A DNA stretch of 64,000 nt, from NCBI GenBank assembly GCA_028287505.1, contig JAQBPN010000114.1, forward strand, positions 1-64,000, read 5' to 3'. Numbering within the stretch: the first letter of the stretch is position 1; every line of letters begins with the position of its first letter. The notes under the pieces are model-generated. The model made no database searches and was not told the origin of the DNA. It saw only the letters and a list, made by a program, of their open reading frames with translations. The DNA is from Fibrobacterota bacterium. Its GTDB lineage: Bacteria > Fibrobacterota > Fibrobacteria > UBA11236. The position numbers and the translations under genes are program-made. Positions 15,663 to 23,922 of the stretch are shown piece by piece.

Positions 15663-16300
15663 GGCAGCAGGCGGTGGGCGCGCTCGAGAATCGGGCCGAA
15701 ATGGTAGGGGTACAGGAGGCCCGCCAGGAGGAAACCGGTGAGGGCTCCGCCGATATGGGCCTCATGGGCCACGTTGCCCACCTGGCGATCGAGCAGGAAG
15801 CTGGAATAGGCGATGTAGAGCACGGCGAAGATGGGCGCGGGAATGGGCACCGGAATCACCAGGAAGTACACGCTCATTTCCGGATTGAGCACGATGGCGG
15901 CGAACAGGATTCCCGTGACCGAACCGCTGGCGCCCAGCACCCGGTAATCGGGATTGTTCCGGCGCAGGATGAAGACCAGCGCCGTGGCGGCCAGGCCCGA
16001 AGCCGCGTAGACGGTGAGCATGTGGATGCCCAGGGCGGCTTCCACCACCCTGCCGAATATGAACAGGGTCATCATGTTGAAAAAAAGGTGCCAGAAGTCC
16101 GCGTGGGAGAATTGCGAAAGGAAGATGCCGGACAGGTTGCGGCCGTGGGCGGCCTCGAAAGGCGAGAATACGAAACGCCTGAAACCGCCTCCGCCTTTTT
16201 TCAGGGCGGAAAACGCCCACATGGAAACGGCCACGTTGAGCGCGATGATGGCGTAGGTGATCACGGGACCTTCGGACAGGACGGATGGGTTGGCGGACAT
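15659..16300 (-). CDS. Rhomboid intramembrane serine protease
   Basis: A 213-residue six-helix rhomboid that cleaves transmembrane substrates within the inner membrane. Family features are H71 and N75 in the HLFFNM motif of helix 2, the catalytic serine S125 in GASGS (123-127), and the catalytic H182 in EAHIGGALTGF. The length is that of a minimal bacterial rhomboid. It is followed with a 4-bp overlap by the membrane protein ending at 14970, which could be a partner or substrate. A second rhomboid lies at 49786. Confidence 0.92.
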   Translation of the reverse strand: MSANPSVLSEGPVITYAIIALNVAVSMWAFSALKKGGGGFRRFVFSPFEAAHGRNLSGIFLSQFSHADFWHLFFNMMTLFIFGRVVEAALGIHMLTVYAASGLAATALVFILRRNNPDYRVLGASGSVTGILFAAIVLNPEMSVYFLVIPVPIPAPIFAVLYIAYSSFLLDRQVGNVAHEAHIGGALTGFLLAGLLYPYHFGPILERAHRLLP

Positions 16301-16365
16301 GGAGGGATAAAGTAGTAAAGCCGGGTGGCCGCCATCCGGTGCTCCGGTAGGCCGCCAACCGGCGA

Positions 16366-16424
16366 GGTCCGGGACGGCCTCACCCTGAGGGGGACTCAGG
16401 GGGCCGTGGGAATTATCCCGGACC
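16366..16424 (-). terminator. Nested hairpin after the Gfo/Idh gene
   Basis: Three nested helices: GGTCCGGGA/TCCCGGACC (16366-16374 with 16416-16424), CGGCC/GGCCG (16375-16379 with 16402-16406) and CCCTGAG/CTCAGGG (16383-16389 with 16395-16401). It begins 6 bp after the stop codon of the - strand oxidoreductase and precedes the rhomboid gene. It looks like a transcription terminator or mRNA 3'-end stabiliser without a U-run. Confidence 0.55.
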
Positions 16425-16429
16425 GGGGG

Positions 16430-17581
16430 TCAGTCCTGGGTGGGCGAGTCCGCGTGGAACAACTCCGTTTTTTCCGCGGGCGGCCGGTTTATCTCCATAT
16501 CCTTGGACGGTCGCGTCCGTTTTTCCACGCGCTCTATGGCCACGGGTTTTCCGGACTGGGCGGATTCGTGGATGGCGCGGATGATGCGCACGTCGGCGAG
16601 GCCTTCCAGGCCCGAGGGTTCCGGCTCCTTGCCCGTGAGCGCGCAATCCGAGAAATAGATCAATTCGGCGGCCACCTGATCTTTTTTTGCGAATTCCTTG
16701 GTCTGGGTTTTGCCGCCCACCGTGGTGTACAAGGTGGAGGGAAAGGCCATGTCGTAGGACTGATCCAGGCAGATTTCGCCCTTGGTGCCCACCACGGAGT
16801 AATAGGCGATATCGGCGGCCCCGAAGCTGCAGGTGAAAGCGGCCTGCCTGTCCTCGGGAAAGCGCAGGATGGCGGAAACCATTTCGTCCACCTCGTTGAA
16901 GCGGGGGTCTTCCTTCTTCCTGGAACTGACGGCGGTGACTTCGTACGGTTCGTCCCGGAAAAGATAGCGGGCCGCGTTGATGCAGTAGATGCCCAGATCG
17001 TAGACGGGACCGCCGCCATGCTCGGCCTTGATGCGGATGTTGTCTTCCTTGACCTGCATGGCGAAGGCGCTGTTGTAGAAACGCGGTTCGCCGATCTTGC
17101 CGGACTCGACGGTCTCGATGGCTTTCAGGTTGGCCGCGTCCAGGTGAAGCCGGTAGGCGGTCATCAGTTTGACATGATGCTCGTTGGCCGTGCGGATCAT
17201 CTCTTCGCAGTCGCGCTCGGTGACGGCCATGGGTTTTTCGACCAGGACGTGGAGGCCCGCTTTGGCCGCGCGCACGGCGTAGTCCTTGTGCTGGTCGTTG
17301 GGCAGGGCGATGTAGACCGCGTCCACCTCCCCGCTGGCCAGCAGATCGGAAAATTGATCGTAGCTGTAGGTGCTCTTCACCTTGTATTTCCTGCCCAGCT
17401 TCTTGAGCTTCTCCGGATCGTTGGAAACCAGGGAAACCAGTTCGCTGTTCTTGCCCGCATGGGCGAAGGCGGGCAGAATGGCCGATTGCGAGAAATAGCC
17501 GAGGCCGACCACAGCGTACCGGACTTTTTTCGTGGATTTGCCGGCCGACGCTTTCGGGGTTGTATTTTTCCGGTTGGGCAT
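16430..17581 (-). CDS. Gfo/Idh/MocA family NAD(P)-dependent oxidoreductase
   Basis: A 383-residue sugar-type dehydrogenase. The N-terminal Rossmann motif YAVVGLGYF is at 22-30, the conserved lysine motif VEKPMAV at 114-120, and the catalytic-domain segment GGGPVYDLGIYCINAARYLF near 188-207. It most resembles glucose-fructose oxidoreductase and glucose-6-phosphate dehydrogenase-like members. There is no Tat signal: the first 18 residues are Lys/Ser/Thr-rich and unlike an export signal, so it should be cytoplasmic. It is divergent from the spy/cpx-like operon and shares a 195-bp gap with it. The substrate cannot be read from sequence. Confidence 0.88.
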   Translation of the reverse strand: MPNRKNTTPKASAGKSTKKVRYAVVGLGYFSQSAILPAFAHAGKNSELVSLVSNDPEKLKKLGRKYKVKSTYSYDQFSDLLASGEVDAVYIALPNDQHKDYAVRAAKAGLHVLVEKPMAVTERDCEEMIRTANEHHVKLMTAYRLHLDAANLKAIETVESGKIGEPRFYNSAFAMQVKEDNIRIKAEHGGGPVYDLGIYCINAARYLFRDEPYEVTAVSSRKKEDPRFNEVDEMVSAILRFPEDRQAAFTCSFGAADIAYYSVVGTKGEICLDQSYDMAFPSTLYTTVGGKTQTKEFAKKDQVAAELIYFSDCALTGKEPEPSGLEGLADVRIIRAIHESAQSGKPVAIERVEKRTRPSKDMEINRPPAEKTELFHADSPTQD

Positions 17582-17627
17582 GTCGTTCCTCCATGTTCTC
17601 TAATGAAAAAACCTTTTGCGCCCGACC

Positions 17628-17695
17628 CTTACAACCATCGCGGCAGGGCGGAAAAACCGTTACAATCCGTTACATGGCGCATACGGAAGGCTTAC
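17628..17695 (+). promoter_or_regulatory. Phased TTAC repeats, candidate response-regulator boxes
   Basis: The same pentamer S-TTAC recurs at 17628 (CTTAC), 17659 (GTTAC), 17669 (GTTAC) and 17691 (CTTAC). Spacings are 31, 10 and 22 bp, about whole helical turns. Three copies share the longer form CC(C/G)TTACA. The two central copies read GTTAC-N5-GTTAC, the same layout as the E. coli CpxR box GTAAA-N5-GTAAA. The last copy lies just upstream of a possible -10 (TATCTT, 17706-17711). They probably bind the OmpR-type regulator encoded at 18297. Confidence 0.5.
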
Positions 17696-17776
17696 CTTGG
17701 CCCTGTATCTTCTTCCTGTAGCCGGCGGGACCGGCGCTTCGCCGGCGGGTAGCCGGTTTTCGACAAGGAGATTCAA

Positions 17777-18241
17777 ATGATGATCAGACGCTTTCTTCGC
17801 TTCGCTTTTCCGGTGGTTGCCATCGCGGCGGGGGCCATGTTCCTGGCGGGATGCCGGGGCCGCCATTGCGGCTGGAACGCCAGCCCGGAGGAAAAGGCCG
17901 ATCGCATCACCAAGCGCATCGCCAAGCGCATCGCCAAGGAATTGGACCTGAGGCCCGAACAGAAAACCAAGCTCGACAAGATCAAGACGGACATCCTGGC
18001 CCGCAAGGCGGATTTCAAGGGCGTACATGCGGGATTGCGGGAAATGGCGCTGGGCCAGATCCGCGCAAGCACGGTGGATGTGGCGAAGGTGAACCAGAGC
18101 CTGGACGAACGCGAAGCCAAAATCAAGGAGTTGCGGACTTTCATGGTGGCCGAGTTCGTCGAGTTCCACGACATGCTGGATTCTACCCAGCGGGAAAAAC
18201 TGGCTTCCAAGCTGGAAAAACTCGAACGGCATTGCCGATAG
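17777..18241 (+). CDS. Spy/CpxP-family periplasmic lipoprotein
   Basis: A 154-residue envelope protein. The signal peptide ends in the lipobox FLAGC (C26), so it is a lipoprotein, unlike soluble E. coli Spy and CpxP. The mature part is all-helical and highly charged, with two LTxxQ-like motifs: LDLRPEQKTKLDKIK and MLDSTQREKLASKL. Such proteins act as ATP-independent chaperones and, as CpxP, restrain the sensor kinase. A response regulator and a histidine kinase follow immediately, which supports a CpxP-like role. The ATG has an AAGGAG site. Upstream lie phased TTAC repeats and a GC-rich hairpin in the leader. Confidence 0.85.
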   Translation: MMIRRFLRFAFPVVAIAAGAMFLAGCRGRHCGWNASPEEKADRITKRIAKRIAKELDLRPEQKTKLDKIKTDILARKADFKGVHAGLREMALGQIRASTVDVAKVNQSLDEREAKIKELRTFMVAEFVEFHDMLDSTQREKLASKLEKLERHCR

Positions 18242-18296
18242 AGTGCCGTTGCTGTACCTTTCCACGCAGGAAACCAAGGCCCCCCGGAAGACCGCC

Positions 18297-19004
18297 ATGA
18301 AAACCGTTTTGATTATCGACGATGACAAAAAGCTCGGCAGGCTCCTCACGGACTACCTGGCCAAGTTCGGTTTGAAAGGCGTGTCCGCGGCGCATCCGGA
18401 CGAGGCCATCCGTTTCCTGCGCCGGGAGGTTCCCGATATCGTCATCCTGGACGTGATGCTGCCGGACAAGGACGGCTTCGAAATGTGCCGGGAAATCCGG
18501 CGCGATTATTCCGTGCCCATCATCATGCTCACCGCCCGCGGCGAGGTCGCGGACCGCGTGCTGGGCCTGGAACTGGGCGCGGACGATTATCTGCCCAAGC
18601 CTTTCGAACCCAGGGAACTGGTGGCGCGCATCCAATCCGTGCTCCGCCGCGGAGGCGGCGCAGTGGCCCCGGACAAGCTGCGTCACGGCTCCCTGGAACT
18701 GGATTTCCGCCGCAGGGAAGCCACCGTGGGCGGGAAGTCCGTCGATCTCACCGCCATGGAATTCGAAGTGCTGGCGCTGTTCGCGCGCAGCCCGGGCAAG
18801 GTGATGGACCGGGATTACATCCTCGATCGCACCAAGGGCATGGAATGGGAGCCCTACAACCGCTCCATCGACGTGCTCATCAGCCGGCTGCGGCAGAAGC
18901 TCGGGGACGATCCGAAAAAGCCCGCCTACCTCAAGACCGTGCGGGGCTCCGGCTACATGTACATAGGCGATGAAGACGGAACCGGCGGGGAACATGCGGC
19001 TTAG
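18297..19004 (+). CDS. OmpR/PhoB-family response regulator (CpxR-like)
   Basis: A 235-residue regulator with a receiver domain (1-118) and winged-helix DNA-binding domain (about 138-230). The phosphoacceptor is D52 (VILDVMLP), with the acidic pair D8/D9, T-A-R in MLTARG and the conserved Lys in LPKPFEP. The C-terminal part has LTAMEFEVLALFARSPGKVMDRDYIL and NRSIDVLISRLRQKLG, typical of the family and close to CpxR/RstA types. ATG 18297 is preferred over an in-frame start 54 bp upstream because the receiver domain begins here. It overlaps the kinase gene by 11 bp. It probably binds the TTAC repeats upstream of the operon. Confidence 0.93.
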   Translation: MKTVLIIDDDKKLGRLLTDYLAKFGLKGVSAAHPDEAIRFLRREVPDIVILDVMLPDKDGFEMCREIRRDYSVPIIMLTARGEVADRVLGLELGADDYLPKPFEPRELVARIQSVLRRGGGAVAPDKLRHGSLELDFRRREATVGGKSVDLTAMEFEVLALFARSPGKVMDRDYILDRTKGMEWEPYNRSIDVLISRLRQKLGDDPKKPAYLKTVRGSGYMYIGDEDGTGGEHAA

Positions 19005-20502
19005 AAGGGAAAAGCGGGAAAGACGGGACGGAAAAAAACCGGAGGCCGCCGACGCGGGCGGGCGCCGTTACCAGCGGTGGAACCGGCATTGCTGGGATCC
19101 CGCCGACGCGGGCCGGCGCCGCCACCGGCGCTCCCTGATGTTGAAGCTCCTGCTGGTCCTGGTGGCTGCGGGCGTATTGGTCAACATCTGCGTGGGCGGT
19201 TTTTTCCGCTTGTCATTCCTCCATTCCCACGAGGCCATGGCGCGCAACGTGATCCATTACGCCCATTCCCTGGCCGCGGAAATCGGCTCGCCGCCGGATA
19301 CGGCCAAGGCGCGGGAATTGGCCTCCAAATATTCCCTATTGATCCGCTACCAAGGCCCGATGGGACAAGGTGCGGACGGACCCGGTCCAGGCGGACAGAG
19401 CGCGGATGGACAAGGCCAGGCGGGGACGTGGGAAAGCCGGCCGGGGTCGGAACTTTCGCGCTACGACGGACGCAGGTCCTGGAGCCGCGACGTACCGCCC
19501 CTGGAAGGGGAGGCCGCGGACGCCGGCGCCAAAACCGGTTGGAACCACGGCCGCTTTTTCGTGGAAGTGGCCCAGGGCCGGGGACGGTTCCTCTTCGCCT
19601 CGGATTTCAAGCAGATGGTGGACGGCCACGGCGAATACCTCGCCGTCCTCATCCTGATCCTCTCCTGCGTGCTCGGCTGCGCATTCATCGTCATGCGCCG
19701 CCTGCTTTCGCCCTTGAAAAGCCTGACCGCGGGCGTGGAACACATCCGCAACGGGGAGTTGGGCTACCAGGTTCCCGTCTGCACGGGGGATGAACTGGGG
19801 GACCTGGGCCGTTCCTTCAACGCCATGTCCACGGGCCTCCAGGAAATGGTGGTCTCCCGCGAGCAATTGCTCCTGGACGTCAGCCATGAATTGCGCTCGC
19901 CGTTGACGCGCATCAGGGTGGCCCTGGAAATGGCCCCGGAGGGCACGGCCAAGGAAAGCATCCGCGATGATCTGGGGGAAATGGAAACCATGATCTCGGA
20001 AATCCTCGAGACGGCGCGGTTGGACAGCGCCAACGGCAAGCTCAATCTGGAAGCGATGGATCTGGGCGTGCTGGTGGAAGAAGCCGTGGCGGACGCGGAC
20101 CTGCGCGTTCCGGGAGCCCGGCTGGTTTCCTCCCGTTCCGGTCCGGGTCCGGTGGTGAACGTGGACCGCGCGCGGGTGCGCAAAGTGCTGGGAAACATCC
20201 TCGACAATGCGGTGAAGTTCTCCCAGGGACGCAACGTTCCGGTGGAAGTGCGCATCGAGGAGACGGGCGCGGAGGTCCTGGTGCGCATCAAGGACAAAGG
20301 CGTGGGCATTCCCGCCGACGAACTGCCGCGCCTCTTCGAGCCGTTCTACCGGGTGGACCGTTCCCGTTCCCGGGAAACCGGGGGCTATGGCCTGGGCCTG
20401 AGCCTTTGCAAACGCATCATGGAAGCCCATGGCGGCAACATTTCCATCGCCAGCCGCGAGGGCGAAGGGACGGAAGTGACTCTGGGATTTCCCATCGCGT
20501 GA
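18994..20502 (+). CDS. Sensor histidine kinase (CpxA-like)
   Basis: A 502-residue inner-membrane kinase. An unusually long, Arg-rich cytoplasmic N-terminus (1-46) precedes TM1 (about 47-70). A periplasmic domain (71-213) contains a Gly/Gln-rich low-complexity stretch near 120-145. TM2 is about 214-234, HAMP 235-286, HisKA with H298 (DVSHELRSPLTR), then the ATPase domain with N, G1 (DKGVGI) and G2 (GYGLGLSL) boxes. I chose ATG 18994, which follows GGCGGGG and overlaps the regulator by 11 bp; an ATG 24 bp upstream is also in frame. The Gly-rich insert in the sensor domain is atypical. Confidence 0.93.
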   Translation: MRLRREKRERRDGKKPEAADAGGRRYQRWNRHCWDPADAGRRRHRRSLMLKLLLVLVAAGVLVNICVGGFFRLSFLHSHEAMARNVIHYAHSLAAEIGSPPDTAKARELASKYSLLIRYQGPMGQGADGPGPGGQSADGQGQAGTWESRPGSELSRYDGRRSWSRDVPPLEGEAADAGAKTGWNHGRFFVEVAQGRGRFLFASDFKQMVDGHGEYLAVLILILSCVLGCAFIVMRRLLSPLKSLTAGVEHIRNGELGYQVPVCTGDELGDLGRSFNAMSTGLQEMVVSREQLLLDVSHELRSPLTRIRVALEMAPEGTAKESIRDDLGEMETMISEILETARLDSANGKLNLEAMDLGVLVEEAVADADLRVPGARLVSSRSGPGPVVNVDRARVRKVLGNILDNAVKFSQGRNVPVEVRIEETGAEVLVRIKDKGVGIPADELPRLFEPFYRVDRSRSRETGGYGLGLSLCKRIMEAHGGNISIASREGEGTEVTLGFPIA

Positions 20503-20621
20503 TTTTTCCGCCCCGGCCGTTCCCGGACTTCCCAAAATTCCATTGACCGATCCGCCCGGCGGGCCTTACAATTCCCGGAAGGCCGCCCAGGGGCCGAAAG
20601 CCCCGAGGATTCCGCTCCGAA

Positions 20622-21806
20622 ATGATCCAACTCCCCATAGATGAAGTCGGGCCGGGAATGGTGGTCGCCCGTTCGGTGCTGGGCGGGGCGAGCGGCGTGC
20701 AATTGGCGGCCGGTTTCGTCCTCGACGAAACGGTCATCCAAAGGTGCAAGCGCCAGCACATGCGTTCCATGTGGGTGCACGTGGACGGGGATGAAACCCT
20801 TCCCTCCGGCAACGTCAACGATCAACTCGCCCTCCAGGCCCAGCAGGCTTGGAAGGACAACATGGGCTTGCTGGAGAAAATAGGCGAGACGCAGGATTTC
20901 GCTCTGGAGAACCTCGCCAAATTCACCGCCGATACCGGGCGCTTCAAGAACATCGTGGCCACGGAGCAGTTGAAGGTCATCGTGGACCAGATCATCCGTT
21001 CCATCCTGGGGCAGGAGCCGCTGATGGTGAACCTGGCCTCCATGCGCACCAAGGACGGCTATCTCCACCAACATGCCCTGGACGTCACCATCACCGCCAC
21101 CATGATCGCCTCCCGCCTGAAGTATGCCATGCAGGACATACAGGAGTTGGCCCTGGGGTGCTTCCTCATGGACCTTGGCATGATCATCGTGCCCGAGGCC
21201 CTGCACGAAAAGAAGGGTCCCTGGAGCCTGCAGGAAACCCATCTCATGGAAGAGCATCCCGCCGTCGGGTTCGCCATCCTGCGCGCCAATGAGGGAGTCA
21301 ATATCAACACCGCGCACGTGGCCTACCAGCACCACGAGCGTCTGGATGCCCGTGGCTACCCGCGCCAGCTCAAGGGCGATGATATCATGCCCCAGAAAAC
21401 CCTGGGTAACGCCGGCGGCCATATCCATCGCCACGCCCAGATCGCCGCCGTGGCGGATACCTATATCACCGCCATCTCGCCCCGTCCCGGCTCCGGGGAC
21501 CCCATGACGCCCCTGAATGCCATGCGCCAGCTCATCGACGAGGCCGGCAAGGGCCTCAACTCCCATGTGGTCAACGCCCTTATCACCCTCATTCCCATCT
21601 TCCCCGTGGGCACGCGCATCGTGGTCTGCAAAGCCGCCCGTCCCTTCCTGGTCGGGCATATCGGCATCGTCACCAAGACGAATCTCAACGACAAGGAAAG
21701 GCCGGAAATAGTGCTGGTGATGGACAAGTTCAAGCGGAAGATCAAACCCGTTCCCATCGATCTGGCCCAGGAAAAGGGCACCGAAATCCAGTTCATGCCG
21801 CTGTAG
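20622..21806 (+). CDS. HD-GYP domain protein with altered active site
   Basis: A 394-residue protein. The N-terminal 60 residues (DEVGPGMVVARSVLGG) match the domain that precedes many HD-GYP proteins. The HD-GYP domain (about 135-300) keeps H151 (HQHALDV), H212 (EEHPAVGF), H237/H238 (YQHHERLDARGYP) and D279 (AAVADTYITAI). The hallmark HDIGK, however, reads MDLGM (183-187): the metal-binding His and the Lys are both Met, and DGxGYP reads DARGYP. HD-GYP enzymes hydrolyse cyclic di-GMP; this one may be inactive and act as a binding or scaffold protein. It is transcribed alone, 119 bp after the sensor kinase. Confidence 0.85.
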   Translation: MIQLPIDEVGPGMVVARSVLGGASGVQLAAGFVLDETVIQRCKRQHMRSMWVHVDGDETLPSGNVNDQLALQAQQAWKDNMGLLEKIGETQDFALENLAKFTADTGRFKNIVATEQLKVIVDQIIRSILGQEPLMVNLASMRTKDGYLHQHALDVTITATMIASRLKYAMQDIQELALGCFLMDLGMIIVPEALHEKKGPWSLQETHLMEEHPAVGFAILRANEGVNINTAHVAYQHHERLDARGYPRQLKGDDIMPQKTLGNAGGHIHRHAQIAAVADTYITAISPRPGSGDPMTPLNAMRQLIDEAGKGLNSHVVNALITLIPIFPVGTRIVVCKAARPFLVGHIGIVTKTNLNDKERPEIVLVMDKFKRKIKPVPIDLAQEKGTEIQFMPL

Positions 21807-21914
21807 ACCAAAAGCCCTATTGAAAAAGAGCGGGGTGGATTGAAGCATATAACTCCGTAAGCATGATCTCGTCGGGCGTACGGGCCGCCCTCTGGCTCAA
21901 ACGCTACGCCCCTT

Positions 21915-22002
21915 GGCGTCGGGCGTCGGGCGTTAAGAAAAACACAATCCAATGAAACCCTGAGAACTCCCGGTTTTGTCTTAACGCCCGATGCCCGACG
22001 CC
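21915..22002. repeat. GTCGGGC-rich inverted repeat after the HD-GYP gene
   Basis: Arms of 23 bp (21915-21937 and 21980-22002) with one mismatch enclose a 42-nt AT-richer loop. Outer copies of the same GTCGGGC motif (near 21870-21876 and 22004-22013) extend the symmetry. The arms are near-tandem 7-mers. It lies in the 308-bp gap between two + strand genes and could be a terminator or one copy of an intergenic repeat family. No coding frame is present. Confidence 0.6.
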
Positions 22003-22114
22003 CGTCGCCCGACGAAACGCTGCTAGATGCTCCACAGCCTCAAATCAACACCCAATCCGCTACTAGGCTCTTTCCCCAGTTGACCTCCCTCCCGCCAGAA
22101 CGGATTTTCCCTGC

Positions 22115-23833
22115 ATGCGCTATCATGCCCTGGCCACCGATTACGACGGAACCCTTGCCCACCACGGCGCGGTCTCGGCGGCCACCCTGGAGGCGATGCG
22201 TCGCCTGAAGGCTTCGGGACGCAAACTCATTCTGGTCACCGGCCGCATCCTGGAGGATCTTCTTGCCGTTTTCCCGGAAACCGATCTCTTCGATTGCCTG
22301 GTAGTGGAGAACGGGGCCGTGGTCGTCCGCCCGGGAACCGGGGAGGAGCGGATTCTCGGGACGCCTCCGCCGGAGGCTTTCGCAACCGCGCTCCGCGAAC
22401 GCGGGGTAACTCCCCTGGGACGGGGCAAGGTGATCTTGGCCACCTGGGAGCCCCATGAGGAGGCCGTGCTCGAGACCATCAGGGAGTTCGGCCTGGAATA
22501 CCAGGTCATCTTCAACAAGGGCGCGGTGATGATATTGCCGGGCGGGGTGAACAAGGCCGCGGGGCTGTCCCAGGCTTTGCAGGAACTGGGCCTATCCCGC
22601 CACAATCTGGTGGCCGTGGGCGACGCCGAAAACGACAACGCCATGCTCGACGCGGCGGAATGCGCCGTGGCCGTGGCGAACGCCCTCCCAAGGCTCAAGG
22701 AGCGCGCCGATCTGACCACTATCGGGAAAAGCGGCGAGGGCGTGACCGAGCTCGCGAACCGCCTGATCGCCACCGATTTGGAAGAGTGGGCGCCGCGCCT
22801 CGAGAGGCATGGGATCATCCTCGGCCACCGCGAGGACGGATCGGCCGTGCGGGTGGATCCGTATTCCCGCGGGATCCTGTTGGCGGGATCCTCCGGGGGA
22901 GGCAAGACCACGCTGGCCTCCGCGTTCCTGGAAGGGTTGCACGACGCCGGCTATCAATTCTGCGTATTCGATCCGGAAGGGGACTACCAAGGCCTGGAAG
23001 ACGCGGTGGAACTGGGGGACGCGAAATATGCGCCCAACCGCTCCGAGGTGATACGGGTTCTGGAGCGCTCCGGCCGCAACGTGGTGGTCTCCACCCTGGG
23101 CATTCCGTTTTCCGATCGTCCGGATTTCTTCCAGGCGCTTTTCCCGGAACTCCTCGCGCTCCGCGCCCGCAAAGGCCGCCCGCATTGGATCATGGCGGAC
23201 GAGGCGCACCACCTTTTGCCGTCTTTGCACGGCGCCTCCCCGTTCAATCCTCCCGGGGCTTCCCGCGGGCTTTTCCTGGTCACGGTGGAGCCGGACCATA
23301 TCAACCGCGCCGTGCTGGAACAGATCGACTGGTTGTTCGCCCTGGGCCGGGACGCCGGCGACGTCCTGGAGCGTTATGCCCGGGCGTTGGGCCAGACCCT
23401 TCCGGATTCCCCTCCCTTCAGTCTTCAGCCCGGCGAAGCGCTGGCCTGGCGCCGGGACCTGCCCGGGCCGCCGTTCAAACTGCGCTGCCTGCCGCCCCGC
23501 AGGGAGCAGCGCAGGCATATGCGCAAATATTCCCAGGGAGAACTCGGTCCCGACAAGCATTTCCACTTCCGCGGCCCGGAGGGCAAATTGAACCTGCGCG
23601 CGCAGAACCTGATGATCTTCCTGCAACTTGCCGAGGGCGTGGACGAGGCCACCTGGCTGCACCATTTGCGGGCCGGGGATTATTCGCGCTGGTTCCGGGA
23701 TTCCATCAAGGATGAGGATCTGGCGGAAGCCACCGCCCGCATCGAGGCCGCGGCCCTGGAAGGCATATCGCCTTCCGAGTCCCTGGCGGCGGTGCGCGAT
23801 CTGATCGAAGAACGCTATACGGGCCCGATTTGA
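22115..23833 (+). CDS. HAD phosphatase fused to a HerA-like ATPase
   Basis: A 572-residue two-domain protein. Residues 1-225 are a HAD-IIB hydrolase: D9/D11 in ATDYDGTLA, a Thr motif LVTGR, and GDAENDNAML with D170/D174, as in sucrose- or mannosylglycerate-phosphatases. Residues 230-420 are a P-loop ATPase of the HerA/DUF87 type, with Walker A GSSGGGKT (258-265), VFDPEGDY and Walker B WIMADEAHH. The C-terminal part carries a conserved-looking KHFHFRGPEGKLNLRAQNL and a helical tail. The stop-free reading through all parts rules out two genes. The combination suggests ATP-driven processing of a phosphorylated ligand or nucleic-acid end; the true role is unknown. Confidence 0.85.
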   Translation: MRYHALATDYDGTLAHHGAVSAATLEAMRRLKASGRKLILVTGRILEDLLAVFPETDLFDCLVVENGAVVVRPGTGEERILGTPPPEAFATALRERGVTPLGRGKVILATWEPHEEAVLETIREFGLEYQVIFNKGAVMILPGGVNKAAGLSQALQELGLSRHNLVAVGDAENDNAMLDAAECAVAVANALPRLKERADLTTIGKSGEGVTELANRLIATDLEEWAPRLERHGIILGHREDGSAVRVDPYSRGILLAGSSGGGKTTLASAFLEGLHDAGYQFCVFDPEGDYQGLEDAVELGDAKYAPNRSEVIRVLERSGRNVVVSTLGIPFSDRPDFFQALFPELLALRARKGRPHWIMADEAHHLLPSLHGASPFNPPGASRGLFLVTVEPDHINRAVLEQIDWLFALGRDAGDVLERYARALGQTLPDSPPFSLQPGEALAWRRDLPGPPFKLRCLPPRREQRRHMRKYSQGELGPDKHFHFRGPEGKLNLRAQNLMIFLQLAEGVDEATWLHHLRAGDYSRWFRDSIKDEDLAEATARIEAAALEGISPSESLAAVRDLIEERYTGPI

Positions 23834-23922
23834 CCTGCGGGCCCCCTTCGCGGACCGGTCGGACTCCGGGATTCCCCCGGGAGCCTGTTTGCCTGCGGCC
23901 CGGCGGTAAGTAATTTGATGGC

